In this document: one piece after another, positions 1 to 5,367 of the stretch
How the letters are laid out: each line of letters opens with the position of its first letter
Position numbering within the stretch: the stretch's first letter is position 1
NCBI GenBank assembly: GCA_015487755.1
Contig: WFPG01000118.1
Span: forward strand, 1 to 6,016
Origin: Acidobacteriota bacterium
GTDB lineage: Bacteria > Acidobacteriota > Holophagae > Thermotomaculales > Thermotomaculaceae
DNA length: 6,016 bases
Direction: 5' to 3'
Notes under the pieces: generated by a model
What the model was told of the DNA's origin: nothing
Seen by the model: the letters and a program-made list of their open reading frames with translations, nothing else
The model's database searches: none
Position numbers and translations under genes: made by a program

Positions 1-720
1 ATTATTATCAACATAAATCAAATTAAAATCACCTAAATACAATGCATTACTCGGAATAAAGGGAAGGCCGGTATTTAAATTATCTCCCCAACCGGGGTTA
101 AAAACAATATTTGTAAAACCGGGCATATTATCTACAATTGCGGTAATTTGGACCACGGTGTATGTTTCATTTGCATCATCATAAACTAAAAGCAATCCAC
201 CAGTATAAGGGTTTTGAGACTGGCCGTTTGCTGAACCGGTTGTTCCGTCAAAAACCGTAGGTTTTTTTAATTTTAACTCTTGAGAATTAGCATTATAATC
301 TATAACTGTCATACTGGTCGGCAAATTTGTAGAATAAAAAGCAAGCACATCCGAATACGGCAAATTGTCGTCAGGCCAGAAATTTACAGAGGAAGATGAA
401 GGGCTATTGCCTCCTCCTTGGCCATTTCCACCGCCGGCAGAAGTTCCTTCATCACCGTCATACCACATAATGGACGGAACAGGAATTTTTGTAGTAACTC
501 CATATCCTAAATTTCTCATCTTTTTTGACAAATACCTTAAAGCAGTTTGAGTGTTTAACTGTAAATCATTTATACTCATTTCGGTTTTTGTTAGTTTTAA
601 TTGGGATGTAAAAATAGCATAAGTCATTCCCATAACCATGACGGCAACTACCATGCCGACCATTAACTCAATAAGAGTGAACCCTTTTTTATTAGTAAAT
701 AACGGCGCTCTGGATAACAT
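1..720 (-). CDS. PilW-like type IV minor prepilin (C-terminus outside window)
   Basis: Reading the minus strand from ATG at 720 gives 240 codons without a stop to the left edge, so the gene is partial at its 3' end. The N-terminus is a class III (type IV prepilin) signal: a short basic leader ending KKG, with cleavage by prepilin peptidase expected after Gly13 and before FTLIELM. The conserved Glu at mature position 5 is present, followed by a hydrophobic helix to about residue 35. The next segment, with a TALRYLSKKMRNLGYGV stretch around residues 60-76, resembles PilW family proteins, minor pilins that help start pilus assembly in the inner membrane and periplasm. Residues about 91-111 are a Gly/Ser/Asn-rich linker. 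A GGGGAGG ribosome site lies 6 bases before the start. The start overlaps the end of the PilV-like gene by 29 bases, so the two are probably co-translated. A type II secretion pseudopilin (GspJ-like) is the main alternative; the PilV-PilW order favours the pilus. Confidence 0.85.
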   Translation of the reverse strand, partial: MLSRAPLFTNKKGFTLIELMVGMVVAVMVMGMTYAIFTSQLKLTKTEMSINDLQLNTQTALRYLSKKMRNLGYGVTTKIPVPSIMWYDGDEGTSAGGGNGQGGGNSPSSSSVNFWPDDNLPYSDVLAFYSTNLPTSMTVIDYNANSQELKLKKPTVFDGTTGSANGQSQNPYTGGLLLVYDDANETYTVVQITAIVDNMPGFTNIVFNPGWGDNLNTGLPFIPSNALYLGDFNLIYVDNN

Positions 721-1084
721 TTTTAACCTCCCCTCTTTCTGTCCATGAAACCCTAACCCTCATTAAGGTTCCAGTTCCAAGGGCTTGTGTTCTTATAATT
801 CTTGTAAAAACAAGTCCGTTTTGATTACCCTGATTGTCAATTTCATTTCCTACTTCGTCAAAGTATCTAACATCACCGTTTAAATTGTTTGCCCATGTCT
901 GCCCATGGTTTCTTGCCTGCTCGATAACACTTTGGGCAATAGTGGTAGCAGTAAACCTTGAATTTGAAGCATTGACAAGGTAAACCGAGGTATAAGACAT
1001 ACCTGCGATTGCAAGCATGGCAAAAGCAAATATTGCCGCCGCAATCATTAATTCAATCATTGAAAAGCCCTTTTCGCCTCTCAT
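692..1084 (-). CDS. PilV-like type IV minor prepilin
   Basis: A 130-residue prepilin-like protein. The leader is only MRGEKG, with cleavage expected after Gly6. The mature protein begins FSMIELM, with Glu at +5, and continues into an Ala-rich hydrophobic helix (about residues 7-30) that anchors it in the inner membrane and packs it in the pilus. The C-terminal half is a small beta-rich head ending in a VRVSW strand, as in PilV-family proteins. It is shorter than the roughly 180 residues of Pseudomonas PilV. I start it at 1084 because an AAAGGAGGT ribosome site sits 4 bases upstream. An in-frame ATG at 1108 has no ribosome site, and using it would put that site inside the coding sequence. The end overlaps the PilW-like start by 29 bases. 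It probably joins a minor-pilin initiation complex. A GspI-type pseudopilin is possible. Confidence 0.85.
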   Translation of the reverse strand: MRGEKGFSMIELMIAAAIFAFAMLAIAGMSYTSVYLVNASNSRFTATTIAQSVIEQARNHGQTWANNLNGDVRYFDEVGNEIDNQGNQNGLVFTRIIRTQALGTGTLMRVRVSWTERGEVKNVIQSAVIY

Positions 1085-1087
1085 TGG

Positions 1088-1096
1088 ACCTCCTTT
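1088..1096 (-). promoter_or_regulatory. Ribosome binding site fixing the PilV-like start
   Basis: On the minus strand the bases read AAAGGAGGT, a near-perfect match to the anti-Shine-Dalgarno sequence, followed by CCA and ATG at 1084. The site lies between the two in-frame ATGs and so selects the downstream one. Confidence 0.75.
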
Positions 1097-1185
1097 ATAA
1101 ACTTTCATTCACTGTGTTTTTTGCAATATCCGTGCCTGATTTTACGAAGATTTATTACTGTTTTTATGTAAAAATTACACAAAAA

Positions 1186-1214
1186 ATCAAAAAGAAAGGG
1201 ACAATTTTTGTCAA
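1186..1214 (-). promoter_or_regulatory. Possible promoter for the minor-pilin genes
   Basis: Directly after the acylphosphatase stop codon the minus strand has a perfect -35 box TTGACA (1209-1214), 17 bases, then TTTGAT (1186-1191), a 4-of-6 match to a -10 box. A second pairing is TTGTCC (1199-1204), 19 bases, TGTAAT (1174-1179). Either would give a leader of roughly 90-100 bases before the PilV-like gene. The region is very T-rich, so chance matches are likely. The pilins could also be read through from the acylphosphatase gene. Confidence 0.35.
1200..1212. repeat. Short inverted repeat GACAA-TTT-TTGTC
   Basis: A perfect 5-base inverted repeat with a 3-base centre lies just beyond the acylphosphatase stop and overlaps the candidate -35 box of the pilin promoter. 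Its position suits a small operator. As an RNA hairpin it is weak, with only two G-C pairs in the stem and an interrupted T-run after it, so it is a poor terminator. Confidence 0.3.
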
Positions 1215-1487
1215 TTATCTTTTTATTTCAAAATCGTGATATCCTTCCGGGGATATTTCGTTAAACTCTATTCTTTCGACTTTTGCAAAACGGGGGCCTT
1301 TATTCAAATACTCAAAAAAAATTTTAAGGTTTTCCTCGTCTCCTTCACAATCAACAAGAACACTTCCGTCAGGCATATTTCTCACATAGCCGTTTATCCC
1401 TAAAAGCTTAGCCTTAGAAAGGGTAAAGTACCTGAAACCTACCCCTTGAACCCTACCAAATACTTTAACAAGAAACCTTTTTTTCAT
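1215..1487 (-). CDS. acyP: Acylphosphatase
   Basis: A 90-residue protein, the usual size for a single-domain acylphosphatase (EC 3.6.1.7), which hydrolyses the carboxyl-phosphate bond of acyl phosphates in the cytosol. The signature GRVQGVGFR is at residues 11-19 and gives the catalytic Arg19, which binds phosphate. The second signature GYVRNMPDGSV is at 33-43 and gives the catalytic Asn37, which positions the attacking water. The spacing between the two matches the family. The C-terminal FEIKR is the usual last strand. The start at 1487 lies 3 bases after the stop of the YqaA-like gene. Its GAGG ribosome site overlaps that stop, so the two genes look like one transcription unit. The physiological substrate is not known for most bacterial members, and the neighbours do not reveal it. 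Confidence 0.95.
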   Translation of the reverse strand: MKKRFLVKVFGRVQGVGFRYFTLSKAKLLGINGYVRNMPDGSVLVDCEGDEENLKIFFEYLNKGPRFAKVERIEFNEISPEGYHDFEIKR

Positions 1488-1490
1488 TTC

Positions 1491-2075
1491 TTACCTCAAA
1501 AAGTAAGAGTATATTAAAAACCCGCCAATTATAATCAACGCAATTAAAACAGTTGCAATAACAAAATGCTTTTCTAAAAATTCCAGCGCATCTTCTCCAA
1601 ACCTTGCAACAAGAAAAGCCTCTATGAAAAACCTTATTCCTCTCCCGAAAATAGAAGCCACAACAAAGCCTAATAAATTCATTTTAAAAACCCCTGCCGC
1701 AATGGTAAACACTTTGTACGGCAAAGGGGTTAACCCCGCAACAAAGACAACTAAAAAATCATAGTTTGCATAAAGTGTTTTAACATAGTCAAATTTATCC
1801 CATAAATGATAAAAATCAATAATAGGTTTCGCTACCTGGTTGAATAAAAACATACCTATTCCATACCCGAATACTCCGCCTAATACGGAAAACAGAGTGG
1901 TAAAAAATGCAAATCTTTTCCACTTTTTAGGGTCAAATAAGCTCATAGGAATTAATAAAGTATCAGGGGGAATAATGAAAAAAGAACTTTCGGCAAACGA
2001 TGTTAAACACAAAAAAATCAAAGCGTATTCCGAATCAGCCGCCTTCCTTACCTTTTCTTTCCATTTTTTTATCAT
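1491..2075 (-). CDS. YqaA-like DedA/VTT-domain membrane protein
   Basis: A 194-residue inner-membrane protein of the DedA/SNARE-associated (VTT) superfamily, closest in pattern to the YqaA group. After a basic amphipathic N-terminus (1-15) come hydrophobic segments at about 17-47, 54-79, 106-130, 132-155 and 171-192. The family hallmarks are visible: ESSFFIIPPDTLLIP (29-43), the re-entrant glycine-rich GGVFGYGIG (66-74), GLTPLPYKVFTIAAG (114-128) with its conserved proline pair, and GRGIRFF (144-150). Some DedA relatives flip undecaprenyl phosphate or phospholipids across the membrane. That YqaA-type proteins do the same is inference. A GGAGG site sits 4 bases before the start at 2075. It is the first gene of the leftward unit, with acyP immediately behind. 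Confidence 0.88.
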   Translation of the reverse strand: MIKKWKEKVRKAADSEYALIFLCLTSFAESSFFIIPPDTLLIPMSLFDPKKWKRFAFFTTLFSVLGGVFGYGIGMFLFNQVAKPIIDFYHLWDKFDYVKTLYANYDFLVVFVAGLTPLPYKVFTIAAGVFKMNLLGFVVASIFGRGIRFFIEAFLVARFGEDALEFLEKHFVIATVLIALIIIGGFLIYSYFLR

Positions 2076-2095
2076 TTAACCTCCTACTCTTTAGT

Positions 2096-2124
2096 ATTTT
2101 ATCTTAAAACAGCATATAAAACAA
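2096..2124 (-). promoter_or_regulatory. Possible promoter for the YqaA-like gene and acyP
   Basis: In the divergent spacer the minus strand has TTGTTT (2119-2124), 17 bases, then TAAAAT (2096-2101, 5 of 6 matches to the -10 consensus), with the start codon about 20 bases beyond. The -35 is weak and the region is AT-rich, so this is a candidate only. Confidence 0.35.
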
Positions 2125-2135
2125 AACCATTAAAC

Positions 2136-2165
2136 TTGAAACGACATAAAGATAAATGATAGAAT
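2136..2165 (+). promoter_or_regulatory. Sigma70-type promoter with extended -10 for the dehydratase/reductase operon
   Basis: The plus strand has TTGAAA at 2136-2141 (5 of 6 to the -35 consensus), an 18-base spacer, and TAGAAT at 2160-2165 (5 of 6 to the -10 consensus) preceded by TGA, which gives the extended TGn element. Transcription would begin near 2172, leaving a leader of about 17 bases holding only the ribosome site of the first gene. The -10 lies inside the longest open frame, which supports the downstream start codon. Confidence 0.6.
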
Positions 2166-2179
2166 ATTCAGCAAATAGT

Positions 2180-2186
2180 GGAGGGG
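2180..2186 (+). promoter_or_regulatory. Ribosome binding site fixing the start of the BcrC-like gene
   Basis: GGAGGGG lies just upstream of ATG at 2189; four bases separate its GGAGG core from the codon, the same spacing as for the PilV-like and YqaA-like genes here. The upstream in-frame ATG at 2156 has no such site. Confidence 0.75.
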
Positions 2187-2188
2187 AA

Positions 2189-3271
2189 ATGCTAAAAATC
2201 CCGACAAGGACGGAGACTATATACAAATTTAAAGCAAAAGGGGGTAAAATTGTTGCCGTTGCCCCGTACCATTACCCTAAAGCGCTCTTCCGTGCATTCA
2301 ACATACTCCCCGTTGAAGTATGGGGCCCTCCAAAACTTAATACACTTGAAAGCAAAGCACACATCCAAACCTATGTGTGTTCAGTAGTTCATTCAATATT
2401 AGCCTTTTACTTACAGGGAAATTTAGAAGTATGCGACTTTATACTTATCCCCCACACCTGCGACTCATTGCAGGGGCTTGGAAGCATCTTCCTTGATTTT
2501 ATTAAACCGAAACAAAAGGTTTTAACCTTTTACACACCGAGGGAAAGGAGAAGGATTGACATTTCCTTTCTTTCAAAAGAGATAGAAAAACTTTACAATC
2601 AACTATGCGAGTTTACAGGTGAAAAACCTGATTTTGAGGAATTGCACCGCCACATTGATATAGAAGAGAAAGCAAACAAAATGCTGAAAAAACTTTTAAA
2701 CGAAAGGCAATACCTTGATATAGACGACTTTAATTTTTACTCAATATTAAGGACAAAAGAGTTTTTACCTGCAGAAGAGTTTATTGAAATTGCAAATGAT
2801 GTGTATCTAATGTATAAAACAGACAAGCCGATTTCAAAAACTCCCGTAATAGTTTCAGGGCTTCTGCCAGAGCCTATGGAGATTTTCACAATAATAAACG
2901 AGAAGAACGGCTTTGTAGCGGGAGACGATTTGGCAATAACGGGAAGAAGGCTATATCCCCCATCTGAGGGAAGCAACCCTTTTGTCAGGCTTGCCAAATC
3001 CATTATCTTTTCCCCACCGGAGCCTTCCAGAGGAGACAGCGTTGAAGCAAGGCTTAAAAACTTGCTTGAAATAGCAAAAAGGACAAACTCAAAAGGGGTG
3101 ATATTTTACATAGTAACATTCTGCGAGCAGGAGTACTTTTACATTTCCCATTTAAGAAAGGGGTTAAGGGAAAACGGTATAAAGTCAATCCTCATTGATA
3201 CAGACATAAACCAAGAGTTATCTCAACAAGCGATAACAAGGCTTGAGGTCTTTCTGGAGACATTGCAATGA
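2189..3271 (+). CDS. 2-hydroxyacyl-CoA dehydratase / benzoyl-CoA reductase family subunit, BcrC/HgdB type
   Basis: A 360-residue protein of the HgdB/BcrC family (2-hydroxyglutaryl-CoA dehydratase D-component). In this family it is the smaller subunit of a heterodimer and holds a [4Fe-4S] cluster used for one-electron reduction of an acyl-CoA. Visible features are the N-terminal strand and helix [19 protein letters not shown] (23-41) of the first Rossmann-like lobe, Cys64 in YVCSVV, Cys91 in HTCDSLQ, the [10 protein letters not shown] stretch (245-254), and Cys312 in TFCEQEYF. Cys64, Cys91 and Cys312 sit where the three cluster ligands are expected; Cys82 and Cys140 are extra. The size is close to BcrC and HgdB (about 380). 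I start it at 2189 because of the ribosome site and because the promoter -10 covers the codons after the earlier ATG at 2156. The stop overlaps the next start as ATGA. The substrate cannot be read from the sequence. Confidence 0.88.
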   Translation: MLKIPTRTETIYKFKAKGGKIVAVAPYHYPKALFRAFNILPVEVWGPPKLNTLESKAHIQTYVCSVVHSILAFYLQGNLEVCDFILIPHTCDSLQGLGSIFLDFIKPKQKVLTFYTPRERRRIDISFLSKEIEKLYNQLCEFTGEKPDFEELHRHIDIEEKANKMLKKLLNERQYLDIDDFNFYSILRTKEFLPAEEFIEIANDVYLMYKTDKPISKTPVIVSGLLPEPMEIFTIINEKNGFVAGDDLAITGRRLYPPSEGSNPFVRLAKSIIFSPPEPSRGDSVEARLKNLLEIAKRTNSKGVIFYIVTFCEQEYFYISHLRKGLRENGIKSILIDTDINQELSQQAITRLEVFLETLQ

Positions 3272-4605
3272 ATTTCTTAAAAGCGGCAAGATACTTTTTA
3301 ATGACAAATTTCATAGGCAAACCCTATTTAAGATATGAGAGAAAAAGAGGAGAAAGGAAGATTGCTCATTTAACAGGGGAAAACTCCCCTCTAAACCCGC
3401 CTTTGAAAATTACCGCATACACAAAAGAGTTTGTCTCTTCCCATTACTTTAAGGGAAGGTATGTTGAGGGAGTAAAGCCTGTTGCATGGGTAACAAGCGG
3501 AGCACCTATTGAGATTTTAAAGGCTCTCGGCTTCTTTTTAATATACCCTGAAAACCATGCGGCTTTATGCGGGGCAAGAAAGGTTCAGATGGATTTAATT
3601 GAAACTGCGGAAAAAAGTGGGTTATCAAACAATGTTTGCTCCTATGTGAGAACAGACATAGGCTCACTTTTAAGCGGGAAAACCCCTGCAGGAAAACTCC
3701 CTAAACCTGATTTGCTTGTTGCATGCTCAAATATATGCCAGACTGTTTTACACTGGTACAGAATGCTCCAAAAATACTTGAACATACCACTTGTAATAAT
3801 TGACACCCCCTTTGTTTACAATGAAATAGAGCCTCACCAGGTTGAGTATGTGAAGAAGCAGTTAAAAAACTCCCTTCTTCCCGTTGCCGAGAGAATTGCA
3901 GGGAAAACATTAAAGGAAAAAGATTTGAAAAATGTTATCAAACTTTCAAAAGACGCAACCGAGTTGTGGCTTGAAATATTAAACTTATGTGCAGAAAGGC
4001 CTTCCCCCTTAACGGTTTTTGACCAGTTTGTCTATATGGCTCCCATTGTTGAAATGAGAGGAGATAAAGAAACGGTTGACTACTACAATGCAATGTACAA
4101 AGAGGTAAAATCAAGGGTAAATATGGGAAAAGGTGCAATAAAAAGGGAAAGAAGAAGGCTTTTGTGGGACAACCTGCCTATATGGTTTAAGATGAGGGAA
4201 CTTGCATTGAAACTTGCCGAAAGGGGAATTAATATTCCTATTTCAACCTATACCTATGCATGGGGGGAACTCGCCCCGTTAATGAACTTAAAAAAAGACG
4301 AGTTTGAGGTTATGGCAAAGGTTTATCTTTCCCCTATCTTAAACAGAGGGGCAGGGCAAAAACTTAAAGCAATGAGAAACATGGTTGACAGATTCAAACT
4401 TGACGGGGTTATCCTTCATTCAGACCGCTCGTGCAAACCCTATTCAATGGGGCAGATGGACGAAAGAAACAAACTCATAGAAGAGTTTAAAATACCTGCA
4501 ATGCTGTTGGAAGCAGACCAGAACGACGAAAACGCATATTCAGAAGAACAGGTTGCAATAAGGATAGAATCATTTTTTGAAATGTTAGGAGTAAGCCATG
4601 GTTAA
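3268..4605 (+). CDS. 2-hydroxyacyl-CoA dehydratase / benzoyl-CoA reductase family subunit, BcrB/HgdA type
   Basis: A 445-residue partner subunit of the same superfamily. Its size is near BcrB (about 440) and HgdA (about 475). The first lobe begins around residue 70 with [18 protein letters not shown], followed by [12 protein letters not shown] (93-104). Likely cluster ligands are Cys124 ([10 protein letters not shown]), Cys157 (SNICQTV; Cys153 lies four residues earlier) and Cys389 in [13 protein letters not shown] (384-396), a strongly conserved signature of the larger subunit. The C-terminal lobe ends with a typical AMLLEAD strand (411-417). The start codon shares ATGA with the previous stop, and a GGAG site lies 8 bases upstream. 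The gene ends 8 bases inside the activase gene. Translational coupling and complementary subunit types point to a 1:1 heterodimer with the preceding product. Fine substrate specificity (dehydration or ring reduction) is undetermined. Confidence 0.88.
   Translation: MNFLKAARYFLMTNFIGKPYLRYERKRGERKIAHLTGENSPLNPPLKITAYTKEFVSSHYFKGRYVEGVKPVAWVTSGAPIEILKALGFFLIYPENHAALCGARKVQMDLIETAEKSGLSNNVCSYVRTDIGSLLSGKTPAGKLPKPDLLVACSNICQTVLHWYRMLQKYLNIPLVIIDTPFVYNEIEPHQVEYVKKQLKNSLLPVAERIAGKTLKEKDLKNVIKLSKDATELWLEILNLCAERPSPLTVFDQFVYMAPIVEMRGDKETVDYYNAMYKEVKSRVNMGKGAIKRERRRLLWDNLPIWFKMRELALKLAERGINIPISTYTYAWGELAPLMNLKKDEFEVMAKVYLSPILNRGAGQKLKAMRNMVDRFKLDGVILHSDRSCKPYSMGQMDERNKLIEEFKIPAMLLEADQNDENAYSEEQVAIRIESFFEMLGVSHG
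3375..3390 (+). repeat. Perfect 6-bp stem with 4-base loop inside the BcrB-like gene
   Basis: AGGGGA (3375-3380) and TCCCCT (3385-3390) are perfectly complementary around the loop AAAC. It lies about 105 bases into the coding sequence, in a poorly conserved N-terminal stretch encoding GENSPL. It could fold in the mRNA. It may also be a chance result of codon choice, as no T-run follows. Confidence 0.3.
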
Positions 4606-5362
4606 AGCAATGGGAATTGATGTAGGTTCAACAACCGTGAAAATAGCGGTTATCAACGAAAACAAGGATATTCTGTTCAAACACATTGAAAACACAAAGC
4701 CTAAAATTAAAGAGCAGGTAAACACTTTAATAGAAAATGTAAAAGCAAAATTCAACAATGAAAATATCCCCATAGTTTCCACAGGGTACGGGAGAAAATT
4801 AGTTGAAGAGGCAAAACAACAGATGACTGAAATCACCTGCCACGCTAAGGGGATATACCACACCTTAAACCACGGCGGCACATTGGTTGATATAGGGGGG
4901 CAGGACAGCAAGGTAATAGTTATTGACAAATACGGAAGGGTGCTTGACTTCACAATGAACGACAAATGCTCCGCAGGAACGGGAAGGTTTCTTGAACATA
5001 CGGCGGCAAGGATGGAAATCCCCGTTGAAAAGATAGGGGAAATAGCATTAAACGCAAAAAAAGAGTTAAAGATATCATCAACATGCACGGTATTTGCCGA
5101 ATCGGAAATTATATCCCTTCTTGCCTATGGGGAAGAGGTTGACGCAATTCTTAAAGGATTACACAGGGGGCTTGTAACAAGGATTGTGGGAATGATTAAC
5201 TCTGTTGCATTTACCCCCCCTTTAATGCTTTCAGGAGGGGTGGCAAAGAACAACGCCATCAGAAAAATGCTTGAAGAAGAGACGGGGTATGAAATTGTAA
5301 TGCCCCCACACCCTCAAATTATAGGGGCATACGGAGCGGCAATATTCGCATTGGAAGGATAA
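4598..5362 (+). CDS. ATP-dependent acyl-CoA dehydratase/reductase activase (HgdC/BcrA/BcrD family)
   Basis: A 254-residue ASKHA-fold ATPase, essentially full length next to HgdC (260). As a homodimer it holds one [4Fe-4S] cluster, takes an electron from ferredoxin or flavodoxin, and passes it to the dehydratase/reductase at the cost of ATP. Seen here: phosphate-1 motif [11 protein letters not shown] (5-15), phosphate-2 motif VDIGGQDSK (97-105), cluster cysteines Cys124 in NDKCSAGTG and Cys163 in [11 protein letters not shown], adenosine motif LSGGVAKN (211-218), and the C-terminal [12 protein letters not shown] (237-248). The spacing of the two cysteines (39) equals that of HgdC Cys127 and Cys166. 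The start at 4598 overlaps the previous gene by 8 bases and has an AGGAG site 6 bases upstream. ATG at 4610 is a weaker alternative. There is only one activase-type gene, unlike the BcrA plus BcrD pair of Thauera benzoyl-CoA reductase. Confidence 0.95.
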   Translation: MVKAMGIDVGSTTVKIAVINENKDILFKHIENTKPKIKEQVNTLIENVKAKFNNENIPIVSTGYGRKLVEEAKQQMTEITCHAKGIYHTLNHGGTLVDIGGQDSKVIVIDKYGRVLDFTMNDKCSAGTGRFLEHTAARMEIPVEKIGEIALNAKKELKISSTCTVFAESEIISLLAYGEEVDAILKGLHRGLVTRIVGMINSVAFTPPLMLSGGVAKNNAIRKMLEEETGYEIVMPPHPQIIGAYGAAIFALEG

Positions 5363-5367
5363 AATAA

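Noticed and set aside
365..550. Plus-strand open frame rich in proline
   Set aside because: It is the reverse complement of the Gly-rich linker of the PilW-like gene and has no ribosome site or recognisable domain.
1085..1108. ATG at 1108 as the start of the PilV-like gene, adding MKVYKGGP
   Set aside because: No ribosome site precedes it, and the strong AAAGGAGGT would lie inside the gene. The prepilin leader is complete from 1084.
1193..1212. GACAA/TTGTC hairpin followed by CCTTTCTTTTT as the acyP terminator
   Set aside because: The stem has only five pairs, two of them G-C, and the T-run is interrupted, so it is too weak to call.
1009..1239. Plus-strand open frame across the pilin-acyP spacer
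   Set aside because: It is largely antisense to the PilV-like start and its AT-rich upstream spacer, with low-complexity Lys/Ile/Phe content and no ribosome site.
1840..2079. Plus-strand open frame antisense to the YqaA-like gene
   Set aside because: The minus-strand frame has clear DedA-type motifs and membrane segments; this one has no family features.
2737..4138. Three short minus-strand open frames under the two dehydratase/reductase subunit genes
   Set aside because: They lack ribosome sites and domains, and they oppose well-supported genes.
4585..5088. Minus-strand open frame of 167 codons under the activase gene
   Set aside because: The plus-strand frame carries all activase motifs. 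The antisense frame is Ser/Ile/Phe-rich, as expected of a mirror frame.
5300..5330. Inverted repeat ATGCCCC / GGGGCAT near the end of the activase gene as a terminator
   Set aside because: The loop is 17 bases, no T-run follows, and the bases encode the conserved [13 protein letters not shown] motif, so coding explains them.
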